From: Roseivivax marinus
Lineage (GTDB): Bacteria > Pseudomonadota > Alphaproteobacteria > Rhodobacterales > Rhodobacteraceae
Assembly: GCF_900109705.1 (NCBI RefSeq)
Contig: NZ_FOAI01000002.1
Location: forward strand, 348,362-412,361
Length of the DNA: 64,000 nucleotides
Direction: 5' to 3'
The notes beneath the pieces are model-generated. The model did not search any database, was not told where the DNA came from, and was given only the letters and a program-made list of their open reading frames with translations. This document shows, piece by piece, positions 55,401 through 64,000 of the stretch. A program made the translations under genes and the position numbers. Positions within the stretch are counted from its first letter, which is position 1; the number at the start of each line of letters is the position of its first letter.

Positions 55401-55732
55401 CAGATCAGCGCCCCGCCGCCGAAGCTGAAGAAGCTCAGGAAAAAGGAACTGGCCGCGAAGGCGATGGAGATGCCGAAGACGATCTGGATGAGGCGACGGA
55501 AGCCCCCGGAGCTGTCGCCGAAGGCCAGCGTCAGGCCGGTCACGATGATGATGATCACCGCGATGATCTTGGCGACCGGCCCCTCGATCGACTCGAGGAT
55601 CGATTGCAGCGGCGCCTCCCAGGGCATGGAGGAGCCTGCCGCCCGGGCGGGTCCGGCCAGCATCAGGGTGACGCTGGCATAGGTGACGGCATGCGCGGCC
55701 TGCGCGCGCAGCCGGTGAAGGGGTCGGGTCAT
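55400..55732 (-). CDS. trbC: TrbC, VirB2-like pilin
   Basis: 110 residues with a signal sequence (LMLAGPARA), then MPWEAPLQSILESIEGPVAKIIAVIIIIVTG and a second helix, the standard pilin layout. The start is the ATG at 55732, which overlaps the trbB stop; the frame continues upstream only as a shadow of trbB. Confidence 0.9.
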   Translation of the reverse strand: MTRPLHRLRAQAAHAVTYASVTLMLAGPARAAGSSMPWEAPLQSILESIEGPVAKIIAVIIIIVTGLTLAFGDSSGGFRRLIQIVFGISIAFAASSFFLSFFSFGGGALI

Positions 55733-56727
55733 GAAGGGTCTCCTGTGTCGGTTTCCATCCCGGTCGGCCGCGCCGCCGGGGAGATGCGATAGTCGCCGTC
55801 CGGTCCCAGCCCGTCGACGCGGGCGAGCTCGGCGAGATGCCGGTTGGCCCCGCGCCCGGATAGGACGGCGATCAGATCGATGGTCTCGGCGATGAGGGCG
55901 CGCGGCACGGTGACCACCGCCTCCTGGATGAGCTGCTCCATCCGGCGCAGGGCGCCGAGAGCGGAGCCCGCATGGATGGTGCCGATGCCGCCCGGATGAC
56001 CCGTGCCCCAGGCCTTCAAGAGGTCCAGCGCCTCGGCCCCGCGCACCTCGCCGATGGGAATGCGGTCCGGGCGCAGGCGCAGCGAGGAGCGGACGAGATC
56101 GGAGAGCGAGGCGACGCCGTCCTTGGTGCGCAGCGCGACGAGGTTGGGTGCTGTGCATTGCAGCTCGCGCGTGTCCTCGATGATGACGACGCGGTCCGAC
56201 GATCCGGCCACCTCGGCCAGCAGCGCATTGGTCAGCGTCGTCTTGCCGGTGGAGGTCCCGCCCGCCACGAGGATATTGGCCCGCGTGGCGACGCCCTCGC
56301 GCAACAGCGCCGCCTGGGTCTCGGTCATGATCCCGGAGGCGATGTAGTCGGCGAGCGTGAAGACCGCGACGGCGGGTTTGCGGATCGCGAAACAGGGCGC
56401 GGCGACCACGGGTGGCAATAGCCCTTCGAAGCGTTCCCCGGTCTCGGGCAATTCGGCCGAGACGCGCGGGTGCGCGGCATGCACCTCGGCCCCGACGTGA
56501 TGGGCGACGAGCCGCACGATCCGCTCGCCATCGGCTGGGGACAGGGTGGCGCCGGTATCGGAGAGTCCTTCGGAGAGCCGGTCGATCCAGAGCCGCCCGT
56601 CGGGATTGAGCATGACCTCGACGGTCATCGGGTCTTCCAGAAACCCGGCGATGGCGGGCCCGAGCGCCGTGCGCAGCATCCGCGCGCCGCGGGCCATCGC
56701 TTCCGGTTTCCGAGCTGCCTCTGCCAT
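55729..56727 (-). CDS. trbB: TrbB, VirB11-like ATPase
   Basis: 332 residues. Walker [16 protein letters not shown] (about 155-169), Asp box [12 protein letters not shown], Walker [27 protein letters not shown] and His box [14 protein letters not shown] are all present. First gene of the Trb operon here. In the usual arrangement traG (coupling protein) and a CopG gene lie just upstream; here the Xre-RES pair takes that place. Confidence 0.94.
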   Translation of the reverse strand: MAEAARKPEAMARGARMLRTALGPAIAGFLEDPMTVEVMLNPDGRLWIDRLSEGLSDTGATLSPADGERIVRLVAHHVGAEVHAAHPRVSAELPETGERFEGLLPPVVAAPCFAIRKPAVAVFTLADYIASGIMTETQAALLREGVATRANILVAGGTSTGKTTLTNALLAEVAGSSDRVVIIEDTRELQCTAPNLVALRTKDGVASLSDLVRSSLRLRPDRIPIGEVRGAEALDLLKAWGTGHPGGIGTIHAGSALGALRRMEQLIQEAVVTVPRALIAETIDLIAVLSGRGANRHLAELARVDGLGPDGDYRISPAARPTGMETDTGDPS

Positions 56728-56894
56728 GCTGTCCCCGTTCCGTGAGTGGCCACCGACGGGCGGCCCTGGATCGGGTCCATCAAGAAAACCGGAAACCGGC
56801 TGCGCTCAACAGGTCTTCAAGGGGCGTAGCGCCATAGCGTGCAAAGACAGGGAATAGAGTTAGAGACGATCAAGGCGGCACCGCACGACCTATA

Positions 56895-56931
56895 TTGCCT
56901 TTTGGCACATATTATCTATATTGATGCCAAA
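56895..56931 (+). promoter_or_regulatory. Promoter and operator of the Xre-RES pair
   Basis: TTTGGCA (56901-56907) and TGCCAAA (56925-56931) form an inverted repeat with 17 bp between. A possible -35 TTGCCT (56895-56900) and -10 TATATT (56917-56922), 16 bp apart, lie across it. A bound antitoxin would cover the promoter; the right arm runs into the AAAGGAG ribosome site at 56929-56935. Confidence 0.55.
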
Positions 56932-56941
56932 GGAGAAAGCC

Positions 56942-57355
56942 ATGCAGTTCGCCACGGTCCAGCCCGTCACCGCCCGCAGCGATCTTCCCGTCATCACCGA
57001 CGAGGAGGCCGCGGCGCTGGCGCGCACAACGGTCAACCTGTTCCGGGCCTGGGAGCTGACGGATGCCGAAGCCCGCACCTTGCTGGGCGACATGGCGCAG
57101 CGCACCTGGGCGCGGTGGAAGACCGGCAATATCGGCCGGATCGACCGCGACCTGCGCGCGCGCATGGCGATCCTGATGGGGATCCACAAGGCGCTGCGCT
57201 ATCTCTTCACCGACCCTGCCCGGGGCTATGCCTGGATTCGCAGGCCGAACGCCGCCTTCGCGGGCCGAAGCGCGCTCGACGTCATGCTCCGGGGCGAGAT
57301 CACCGACCTGATCGATCTGCGCGCCTATCTCGATGCCGAACGGGGTGCCTGGTGA
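56942..57355 (+). CDS. Xre/MbcA/ParS-type antitoxin
   Basis: 137 residues. An N-terminal helix-turn-helix-like part (ITDEEAAALARTTVNLFRAWELTDAEARTLLGDMAQRTWARWKTG) is followed by the Xre-MbcA-ParS C-terminal toxin-binding domain (IHKALRYLFTDPARGYAWIRRPNAAFAGRSALDVML), which reads as in well-studied RES antitoxins. Start at 56942, after AAAGGAG. It neutralises the RES toxin and probably represses its own promoter. Its stop overlaps the toxin start. Confidence 0.9.
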   Translation: MQFATVQPVTARSDLPVITDEEAAALARTTVNLFRAWELTDAEARTLLGDMAQRTWARWKTGNIGRIDRDLRARMAILMGIHKALRYLFTDPARGYAWIRRPNAAFAGRSALDVMLRGEITDLIDLRAYLDAERGAW

Positions 57356-58041
57356 ATGTGCCTGTCCGCCGCGTGACATGGCCGCGCACGGTCCGCATCA
57401 TCCGCTCGATCCACCCGCCCATCGACCTGTTCGAGGACATCGCCGATCCGGCTGATTGGGAGGCGCTGGCCTCGGCCGAGGCCAAGTTCAACCCGCGCAT
57501 CCGCGAGAGCATCGGCGATCTCTCCAAGGTGCCTGTCGCCCGCCGCGTGACCGGCCCCGGTGCGAGCTGGGTCATGGCGCCCTTCGTGCATTGCTCACCG
57601 CTCAGGCCCGGACGGTTCTCGGATGGCAGCTTCGGCCTATACTATGCGGGCGACCGCACCGAGGTGGCGATTGCCGAGACCGTCCATCACCACGCCCGCT
57701 TCATGCGCGCCACGGACGAGGCGCAGGGCTGGACCTCGCAATTCCGCGAGCTGATCGGGTCGATCGACGCCGATCTCGACGATGCCACGGCCCGCACCGA
57801 TCTTCTGGAGCCGGAGGACTACCGTGCGTCCCAGGTTTTCGGGGCCGAACGCCGTGCGGCCGGGTCGAACGGCATCACCTGGCCCAGCGTGCGATTTCCC
57901 GAGGGCCAGTGCATCGCCGTCTTCTGGCCCGACGTGATCCCGATCCCGACCCAAGGGGCGCATTTCTCGTATCACTGGAACGGAACGGCAGTCGATTACG
58001 TGAAGCGGCTGGATGATGGGGAGGTGTGGCGGGTGTCTTAA
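57352..58041 (+). CDS. RES-domain toxin (NAD-degrading type)
   Basis: 229 residues with a GTG start inside the antitoxin stop (GGTGA). The RES core is visible: RVTGPGASWVMAPFVHCSPLRPGRFSDGSFGLYYAGDRTEVAIAETVHH, with the Arg, Glu and Tyr expected at the active site. Characterised RES toxins (MbcT, Xre-RES pairs) break down NAD+ and arrest growth. Family knowledge supports that role here; the motif set looks intact. Confidence 0.9.
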   Translation: MNVPVRRVTWPRTVRIIRSIHPPIDLFEDIADPADWEALASAEAKFNPRIRESIGDLSKVPVARRVTGPGASWVMAPFVHCSPLRPGRFSDGSFGLYYAGDRTEVAIAETVHHHARFMRATDEAQGWTSQFRELIGSIDADLDDATARTDLLEPEDYRASQVFGAERRAAGSNGITWPSVRFPEGQCIAVFWPDVIPIPTQGAHFSYHWNGTAVDYVKRLDDGEVWRVS

Positions 58042-58049
58042 CGGACCGC

Positions 58050-58754
58050 TCAAAGTGCCGGGATAGGCAACTCGTTCAATTCAGTGCGCGCCTCGGACCA
58101 GCTCGGATAGTGCGTTGACAGGAGATCGAAGAACCTTGGGCTATGGGTCGGTGCGAGAATGTGGATCATCTCGTGAACCACGACGTACTCCAGCAAATCC
58201 CGGGGTTTCTTGACCAACTCCGTATTCAGACGAATGGTCTGCTGTTCCGCGTTGCAGCTTCCCCATTTGGTCTTCATGCGCTGCAGGAAATAGCCTTGGA
58301 CTTCGACACCAATCCGGCTTTCCCACTTCTTGATCAAGGGGGGGACCGCGGCGTGAAGAAGCTTGAGGTGCCAATTGTGTATCACCTTCGCACGGGTCTC
58401 CAAAGTGCTTCCAGGGCGCACTTGAAGATGAATCGTTCGATGATCCAGACGCACTGCAGGCTTGCCCTCACATTCCGTCAACCGAAGAAGATGTCGGCGG
58501 CCCCATAGATAGTGAGTTTCGCGCCCGACAAATTGACGTGGTGCCTCGCGAGCCTGCTGTGCGAGCTTTCCTTGCTGCTGACGAATCCAGCCGATCTTGG
58601 TGATCGCATAGGCGCGGGCGACGTCGATCCTGGTGGACGTCGGTGCAACGAGCGTAACGCGCCCATCGGGGGGATGGACCGACAGATGGACGTTCTTGAC
58701 GTCCTTCCGGGTCACGTCGATGGCCAGATCGCCGATTTCGATCACTTCACCCAT
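58050..58754 (-). CDS. YgjP-like (M48/DUF45) metallopeptidase, last gene of the hsd operon
   Basis: 234 residues. The zinc-binding HEMIHILAPTHSPRF (HExxH plus a downstream His) and the preceding MKTKWGSCNAEQQTIRLNTELVKKP are the YgjP/DUF45 signature, related to SprT proteases. The ATG at 58754 overlaps the hsdR stop by one base (TGATG), so it is coupled to hsdR. DUF45 peptidases are often found in type I restriction operons; what they cut is not known. Confidence 0.88.
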   Translation of the reverse strand: MGEVIEIGDLAIDVTRKDVKNVHLSVHPPDGRVTLVAPTSTRIDVARAYAITKIGWIRQQQGKLAQQAREAPRQFVGRETHYLWGRRHLLRLTECEGKPAVRLDHRTIHLQVRPGSTLETRAKVIHNWHLKLLHAAVPPLIKKWESRIGVEVQGYFLQRMKTKWGSCNAEQQTIRLNTELVKKPRDLLEYVVVHEMIHILAPTHSPRFFDLLSTHYPSWSEARTELNELPIPAL

Positions 58755-61700
58755 CAATACCCCGATTGGTTCTTGATGATTTCGAACATAGCAAGCGTCG
58801 CGTCGCGATCTCGATTGAAAAGCGGGAAAAGGACGTTCTTGACCTCCCGTTCGCGGACTGGGTCACCCTTCCAGCCCGCAGGGGCGTGTTCTCGTACGGT
58901 GCGGTCGATTTCCAGCGCCAGATGCGCTCTTTGGTCGTCGTCCGCGGGGACAACGAACCCTGTCGCAGGTAGGTCTGGGAGGTTGTTGTAGATCACGACG
59001 GCTTCGCGATTGCCCGAAAGGCTTGCAGGCAGGTCAGGACCCGCATCCCGTGCCGCCATCTTGCGGACCAGGTCCTCGGCCTTCTTCAGGAAGTCCTCAT
59101 AGGCCTTCGCGCTGTCGCGGCTTTGCTGGATCAGATCCTCAAGGAGCTTGGACATCTCGTCATAGAAGCGAGGGTCTGTCAGCTGATCGCGTATGATGGT
59201 TTTCCGGATATTATTGATGATGCCTTCGGCCACCGCGTTCTTCGACAGCTTCCCTTTTTCGTTCAGCTGCTTGGCGATCGCATGATGGATTCCGGTTTCG
59301 ATGATTGCTTGGGTAAGCGACACGTTGGACAACGCACCCAGCGCTTGGGCGGGATCGGCTTGGATGTAGGTGTTCAGCAGATGCCGCATGTCGGCTTCAT
59401 AAGGCTTGATATCGAGTTCTTCGCCCGAATGCTTTTTGATGGCGGCCCTGAGATCACTGTAGAAATCGACATCGCGCTGGATGTCTTTCTGTTCGGAGGG
59501 GGAATACCCTGCGTCGTCCAAGTTCTGCGCGATGGCGGCGTAGGCCCGAACGAACGACGCCACGGATTTGTAGAACGAGATCCTCAGCGCCTCGGTCTCG
59601 GTCAGGGCATTCGCATCAGCGGCATCACCGCAGAAGTACCGCAGGAACTGCTCTACTTCTCTCGGCGGGGGCACCGGAGCGCAGAGATAGTGAAGCGCTT
59701 CACGCGCCGCGTCGAGGCGCGCCTTCCCCTCTTCGATCCAGTTCTTGATCTCGACGTTGTTGTCGCCGCCGCTGCCCGCATCCAGATCGAGTTCATCCGA
59801 GCTGTAGACTGCGATTGCGTGCTGGACGTCGCCAAACAGCTCCTTGAAGTCGACGATATGTCCGTAATCCTTGTCATCGCCGTCGATCCGGTTGGTCCGG
59901 CAGATCGCCTGGAACAGCGTGTGGTCCCGCAGCTTGTCGTCGAGGTAGATGTAGCTGCAGCTCGGTGCGTCGAAGCCGGTGAGCAGCTTGGACACCACGA
60001 TCAGGAGCTTCATGTTCGCCGGCTCTTCGATGAAGCGCCGCTTGACCTCGGTCTCATAGGCTGTCGTGCTCTGGCCGCCCTTCAGCACGAAATTCGTGTA
60101 CGTGTCGTACTTGTACCGCTCATCGCTGTTGGCGGGCTCCCGCGAGATCGCATTGTGGTTCGGCTCGAATGACGTGACGATACCCACATGCGGCCCGAGC
60201 CTGGTGCTCTGGAACTCGCGGTAGAACTCGCAGGCGTCGCGGATCGAGGCCGCTACCAGGATCGCGGTCCCTCTGTCGTCGCTCAGTCGCGGCTTCAGAT
60301 CGAAATCCTTCACGACCTCGGCCACAATCCGGCGCTTGCGCTCCGTCGAACTCAGCAACTCCTCCATGTTGGCCCAGCGTTTCCGCAGCACGGCCTTCTG
60401 AAAGTTGTTGAGGTTCTTGGTCGACCGCTCAAACCATGCGTTGACTTCGTCGGGGTTGGTCATCCGCTGTGGCACGTCACGCGCCGCATATTTCAGGTCG
60501 AGCACGACTTTGTCCCGGACGGCTTCCTGGAACTTGTAGGTGTGGATGTAGGTGCCGAAGACCTCGCGCGTGGTCTGCCGGTCCTTCCGCAGCAACGGGG
60601 TTCCGGTGAAGCCGACGAAGATGGCGCCCTCGAGCCAGCGCTTCATCTGCTTGTTCATGTCGCCGCCCTGGGTGCGGTGGCACTCGTCGACGAACACGTA
60701 GAAGCGGCCGTTGACGTTCGGGGGCGGCCCGGACAGATCGGTCGTGTCGAACTTGTGGATCAGCGCGCAGATCAACCGGGGTGACTTCGCACCCAGCCAG
60801 CTCACGAACTCATCGCGGCGCGTCACCCGTGGCGATGGCGCATCGGCCGCGACCACGCCCGCGTTGCGCATCACACCCTCGATCTGCTTGTCGAGCTCGT
60901 CGCGGTCGGTGATGACCAACACGCGGGCATTGGGTTCGCGTTCGAGGATCCATTTGGCCAAGAGCACCATCAGAATGCTCTTGCCGGACCCCTGGGTGTG
61001 CCAGATGACGCCGCCCTCGCGCTTGGCGAGCCGCTCCTGCGCCAGCTTCACGCCGACGAACTGGTGTTGCCGGGGGACCTTCTTGATGCCCGCGTCGAAG
61101 ATCACGAAATTCCGGATCAGGTCGAGCAGCCGGTCCTTGCGCAACATCTGACCGACCGGACGGTCCAGCAGCGCGCCAGCGGGCAGGTCTCCGGCGGGCG
61201 GGTCTTCATCCCGCCAGTCGACGAACAGCGTTTCTGGCGTTCCGACCGTGCCATAGCGCAGGCCCTGCGCATCGCTGCCCGCCAGCAGAAGCTGCGCGGT
61301 GGCGAAGAACGGGGCGTTGAAAATCTCGTCCTGATTGGAAATCAGCTGCCGGATGCCGTCGCCGATCTCGACTGACGAGCGTTTCAGCTCGATCACCGCG
61401 ACGGCGAGGCCGTTGAGGTAGACGACCAGATCGGGACGCCGTTCGTGGCCGCCCTTCAGGGTCACTTCCTCTGCGAGGGCGAAGTCGTTGGCGGCGGGGT
61501 TGTCCCAGTCGATCAGGTGCACCGTCTTGTGCGGGGCGGCGACCGAAGTCTGCACATCGACGCCGTAGCGCAGCAGCGTGTAGGTACGCAGGTTGGCCTG
61601 ATAGAGCGTGGTGCCGGTCACCTCGATCGCCTGCATCAGGCGCGTCAGGGCGGCGTTGATCTCGTCATCAGAATAGCCGCGAGCGGAGAGATTGGCGCGC

Positions 61701-61849
61701 AGCAGATCGGGCTCGACACAACGGTTGTTCGGGCGGCCCGACCAGTCGCCGAGGTTCCGGTAGCCGAGGCCGCCTTTGTCCTCCGGTGTGGTGATGTGGG
61801 TCGCTAGGCGGTCCTGTGTGACGCGTTCGCTGCGTGGACGTTCAGGCAT
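58754..61849 (-). CDS. hsdR: Type I restriction enzyme, R subunit
   Basis: 1,031 residues. The N-terminal nuclease has VIELKRSS (about residues 150-157). The SF2 motor has IWHTQGSGKSILMVLLAKWIL (about 285-300), YVFVDECHRTQGG, VGFTGTPLL and LLTGFDAPSCSYIYLDD. The C-terminal helical part probably contacts HsdM. It translocates DNA and cuts unmodified foreign DNA. The start overlaps the hsdS stop by 8 bases. No frameshift is seen. Confidence 0.95.
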   Translation of the reverse strand: MPERPRSERVTQDRLATHITTPEDKGGLGYRNLGDWSGRPNNRCVEPDLLRANLSARGYSDDEINAALTRLMQAIEVTGTTLYQANLRTYTLLRYGVDVQTSVAAPHKTVHLIDWDNPAANDFALAEEVTLKGGHERRPDLVVYLNGLAVAVIELKRSSVEIGDGIRQLISNQDEIFNAPFFATAQLLLAGSDAQGLRYGTVGTPETLFVDWRDEDPPAGDLPAGALLDRPVGQMLRKDRLLDLIRNFVIFDAGIKKVPRQHQFVGVKLAQERLAKREGGVIWHTQGSGKSILMVLLAKWILEREPNARVLVITDRDELDKQIEGVMRNAGVVAADAPSPRVTRRDEFVSWLGAKSPRLICALIHKFDTTDLSGPPPNVNGRFYVFVDECHRTQGGDMNKQMKRWLEGAIFVGFTGTPLLRKDRQTTREVFGTYIHTYKFQEAVRDKVVLDLKYAARDVPQRMTNPDEVNAWFERSTKNLNNFQKAVLRKRWANMEELLSSTERKRRIVAEVVKDFDLKPRLSDDRGTAILVAASIRDACEFYREFQSTRLGPHVGIVTSFEPNHNAISREPANSDERYKYDTYTNFVLKGGQSTTAYETEVKRRFIEEPANMKLLIVVSKLLTGFDAPSCSYIYLDDKLRDHTLFQAICRTNRIDGDDKDYGHIVDFKELFGDVQHAIAVYSSDELDLDAGSGGDNNVEIKNWIEEGKARLDAAREALHYLCAPVPPPREVEQFLRYFCGDAADANALTETEALRISFYKSVASFVRAYAAIAQNLDDAGYSPSEQKDIQRDVDFYSDLRAAIKKHSGEELDIKPYEADMRHLLNTYIQADPAQALGALSNVSLTQAIIETGIHHAIAKQLNEKGKLSKNAVAEGIINNIRKTIIRDQLTDPRFYDEMSKLLEDLIQQSRDSAKAYEDFLKKAEDLVRKMAARDAGPDLPASLSGNREAVVIYNNLPDLPATGFVVPADDDQRAHLALEIDRTVREHAPAGWKGDPVREREVKNVLFPLFNRDRDATLAMFEIIKNQSGY

Positions 61850-63140
61850 GCGCCACCTCCAACGCGTCCAATGCCTCGCCCTGAACCGGAAGGCGGACGC
61901 GGCCGGTCAGCAAGGCCTGCATCATTCCCTGCTTGAGCGCCCGGGTCTTTTCGAGACGAGACTCGAGCACTGTGATTTCAGCATCCATATCAGTAAGCAC
62001 ATCCGCTATCGCGTCCTGTTCAGGCTCCGACGGAACGCGCACATTGATCGAGGCGAGTGCTTTGGCGCTGATGTGAACGACGGCATCACCTTGGCCTTTG
62101 CTGGCCTTTTGCCGTGCAATTTCGGGCATGTTCATCAGGTAGCCCAAGAAGATCGGGTTACCGCTTGTAGGGCGCAAAATGACGATATCGCCGCCAGCGT
62201 AAGCCTCAGTTTCGAAATTGAAAGCAACACATTTGCCGATATCGGCTTTCGTTTCTCCTGAGGCAGCGAAAAGAAGGTCTCGGAAATAGATCCGGGTTGC
62301 ATTCTGCGCGACAGGCCGTGAAATGCGAGAGCTAAAACGCCTTATGACGTCATGGTGAGTTGTGTAGATTTCACCATACCTCACACAGGGGAGTTCGCCG
62401 GAAAGAGCTTGGTCCCTGCGTACGCCGCTGCCTTTCAGAAAGACTCCAAAATCGCCTAACTTCATCTCTTGCCACGGCTCAGAGAAACCCGGCAGACGGG
62501 TTGCGCCCGAAAGCAAGCGCTGCATGGCTCCAATCTGTACAGCGCGCTTCTTACTAACTAGTGCAGCGATTTTTGTGATCGTAGCATCGATTTCCGAGAG
62601 CGCTTCCGCTATCGCTTGCTGCTCGGCCACTGGCGGAACCGCCAGGATGGCAGCGGACAGCGAACGGCCGTTGGTCAAGGCCCGCGTCGTGTAGGTCGCC
62701 CGCGCAACGACTTGTCGGCGAAAGTACCGTGGCGAGAAGCAGTAGGCTTTGAACAGGTCGTCTAGCCTGTCGCCCGTAGGACGCGCGCGCAGAACAAACC
62801 CGCTGAAGACGGTGTCCTTCGCCGGATCGAGCATCGCCGCAGCAACGCCGATCTCCTCAACGGTTTCGGACGTGCGGGTAAAGAACACGTCGCCCTTCCG
62901 CACCTCGAAGGCTTCCAGCTCGGACTTGGAAACGTCGACCCGCCCCTCGATCCGGTCCAGGCGCAAGCCCGGATGCCGAAACACATCCATGTAGTTCACG
63001 ATGGGCGTGCCATAGCCGAAATACTTCTTCGCCTTGTTCAGCCCGTTCTTGAACGTGAACAGGTCTCCCAACGGCACCGCGTCCCAGTCCTCCGGTATCG
63101 GGCCAATCTCGGTCTGCTTGTAGCCGGGCCTCAGGTCCAT
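61842..63140 (-). CDS. hsdS: Type I restriction enzyme, specificity subunit
   Basis: 432 residues with two target-recognition domains: about 10-190 (YKQTEIGPIPEDWDAVPLGDLF start) and about 225-410 (EPWQEMKLGDFGVFLKGSGV start). Each is followed by a conserved helix (VAEQQAIAEALSEIDATITKIAAL; EQDAIADVLTDMDAEITVLESRL). The start at 63140 overlaps the end of hsdM by 10 bases. The first recognition domain and the second differ, so the target is a split asymmetric site. Confidence 0.93.
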   Translation of the reverse strand: MDLRPGYKQTEIGPIPEDWDAVPLGDLFTFKNGLNKAKKYFGYGTPIVNYMDVFRHPGLRLDRIEGRVDVSKSELEAFEVRKGDVFFTRTSETVEEIGVAAAMLDPAKDTVFSGFVLRARPTGDRLDDLFKAYCFSPRYFRRQVVARATYTTRALTNGRSLSAAILAVPPVAEQQAIAEALSEIDATITKIAALVSKKRAVQIGAMQRLLSGATRLPGFSEPWQEMKLGDFGVFLKGSGVRRDQALSGELPCVRYGEIYTTHHDVIRRFSSRISRPVAQNATRIYFRDLLFAASGETKADIGKCVAFNFETEAYAGGDIVILRPTSGNPIFLGYLMNMPEIARQKASKGQGDAVVHISAKALASINVRVPSEPEQDAIADVLTDMDAEITVLESRLEKTRALKQGMMQALLTGRVRLPVQGEALDALEVAHA

Positions 63141-64000
63141 GCGGCCCCCATCGCCTTCAGATGGGTTGCGACACGGGCGGCAAGCACATCGACCTCTTCC
63201 TCCAACTTGGGCAGCGGCATGGCATACCGCTCGGCCAGCCCCTTGACCCGGGTGGACAGGGCTTGCGCCACATGCGCCACCTCGTCGGTCACGCGGGCCT
63301 CGATTGTGTCGAGCCACTTGTCCGCGACCACCAGCGTCTTGGCCTCGTCCTCGGTCAGCTTGCCATAGCGGTCGTGCACCTTCTTCCACAGGGCGTCGTC
63401 CGCCGGCTTGCGCTTCTTCTTCGTGGCGTCGAGCGCGGTCATCCCCTTTTGGTAGGCTTCGAGTGCCTTCCGTTCGTCGGCCATGTCCGGGTCGCGGCCG
63501 ATTTCCTTCAGCCGGGCCTTCAGCGCCTTCGCGGTGATCTTCTGCTTGTCGCCTTCGCCCTCGATCACCTCGGCCAGCAGACCGTCCTCGCCCGCGCCCT
63601 CTTCGAGCTTCTCGGCAAGGTCCTGCTCCAGTTCCGCGATCTGCACGTCGAAGGCATCGATCTCGGCCTGCTCGGCCGCGAAGTACCGCGCGACGATCAG
63701 GCGTGACGGGATCAGGTCCGATGTGAACCTGCGACGCCCGAGCATGTAGTCACCCGGCTCCGGCCACTCCAGCTTGCCGCTCTTGCCCTTGCGCTTGACG
63801 ATCTCGCGGGGCTGCGAGCCTGTGACCCAGCCGGTCGCGGCGATGACATAGGAATCGTCCTGCAGCGCCTCGGCCCAGTAGTCCATCAGGTGCTGGTACA
63901 CATCGTAGGTCGTGTTGACAAAAGGGATTCCCCTCGGGCGTAGGGCATGATTCAAGCTGGCATCTGCGATGGAGACCAGCTTGGCACGAAACCTTATATC
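63131..64000 (-). CDS. hsdM: Type I restriction enzyme, methyltransferase subunit (C-terminal part)
   Basis: The frame runs out of the window on the right; 289 residues of the C-terminus are visible. YDVYQHLMDYWAEALQDDSYVIAATGW is the post-catalytic segment of HsdM. A long charged helical region follows, ending in LPKLEEEVDVLAARVATHLKAMG, the part that packs against HsdS. The SAM-binding and NPPF motifs lie outside the window. An in-frame TTG at 63955 is not the start, since coding continues upstream of it. Confidence 0.9.
   Translation of the reverse strand, partial: DIRFRAKLVSIADASLNHALRPRGIPFVNTTYDVYQHLMDYWAEALQDDSYVIAATGWVTGSQPREIVKRKGKSGKLEWPEPGDYMLGRRRFTSDLIPSRLIVARYFAAEQAEIDAFDVQIAELEQDLAEKLEEGAGEDGLLAEVIEGEGDKQKITAKALKARLKEIGRDPDMADERKALEAYQKGMTALDATKKKRKPADDALWKKVHDRYGKLTEDEAKTLVVADKWLDTIEARVTDEVAHVAQALSTRVKGLAERYAMPLPKLEEEVDVLAARVATHLKAMGAAWT

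Larger units (their letters stand above)
31847..64000. mobile_element. Putative integrated element: defence genes plus Trb conjugation operon
   Basis: From 31,847 to the window end every gene belongs to classes typical of integrated conjugative elements and defence islands: helicase/nuclease/ATPase cluster, Trb operon with DUF2274, Xre-RES pair and type I restriction-modification. No integrase, excisionase, relaxase or coupling protein is seen. The right end lies beyond the window, so borders and mobility are inferred from gene content only. Confidence 0.5.

Noticed and set aside
48538..56727. Possible extra plus-strand genes inside the Trb operon
   Set aside because: The minus-strand Trb genes account for all the sequence with overlapping starts and stops.

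Overview
The window is GC-rich, densely coded bacterial DNA that reads as an alphaproteobacterium of the Rhodobacteraceae type. The evidence is a MipZ division ATPase, a Kdo lipopolysaccharide gene set beside a GT14 'Branch' glycosyltransferase with the long C-terminal part seen in that family, the MoxR/DUF58/DUF4159 membrane operon, a zf-CHCC mini-gene and a Trb-type conjugation operon with DUF2274. This assignment rests on gene content and order; no rRNA or tRNA gene was found.

Positions 1-31,338 look like ordinary chromosome. In order they hold a partial gene, a BLUF-like protein, mipZ, nth, a PfkB sugar kinase, polA, a hemolysin III membrane protein, a 59-residue zinc-finger gene, an ABC ATPase and a UDP-glucuronate-epimerase-like gene. 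Next come the Kdo operon kdsD-kdsB-kdsA (minus strand), a HIT protein, a GT14 glycosyltransferase, a sulfotransferase and a DUF1285 gene. A four-gene translationally coupled operon follows (moxR, DUF58, DUF4159, and a membrane protein with a glutamine-amidotransferase-like part), then cyoABCD for a bo3-type quinol oxidase, and finally an AraC regulator with a periplasmic copper amine oxidase. Three palindromes lie between the MoxR operon and cyoA. Two of them are 24-nt versions of one hairpin that differ by compensatory changes.

Positions 31,339-31,846 are a gene-free junction with terminators and a short repeated sequence. From there to the end of the window the content is accessory.

(i) 31,847-47,188 is a five-gene cluster that I think is a defence system not described under a name I know. 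One arm (minus strand, stop/start overlaps) encodes a RecB-like/RNase H-like nuclease fused to an SF1 helicase, a 2,479-residue protein with two sacsin/Hsp90-type GHKL ATPase modules, and an SNF2-type helicase. The divergent arm encodes a WYL-domain regulator and a HEPN protein with an intact RNxxxH motif. Eukaryotic sacsin carries Hsp90-like ATPase modules and a HEPN domain in one chain; here they are separate genes of one locus.

(ii) 47,185-56,727 is a compact Trb mating-pair operon (trbB-C-D-E-J-K-L-F-G-I plus DUF2274). No relaxase, coupling protein or integrase is visible in the window.

(iii) 56,901-58,041 is an Xre/ParS-RES toxin-antitoxin pair with an inverted repeat over its promoter.

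(iv) 58,050-64,000 is a type I restriction-modification operon hsdM(partial)-hsdS-hsdR with a YgjP-like metallopeptidase as its last gene.

Together the right half is a defence-rich integrated element, or part of one, next to conserved chromosomal genes.
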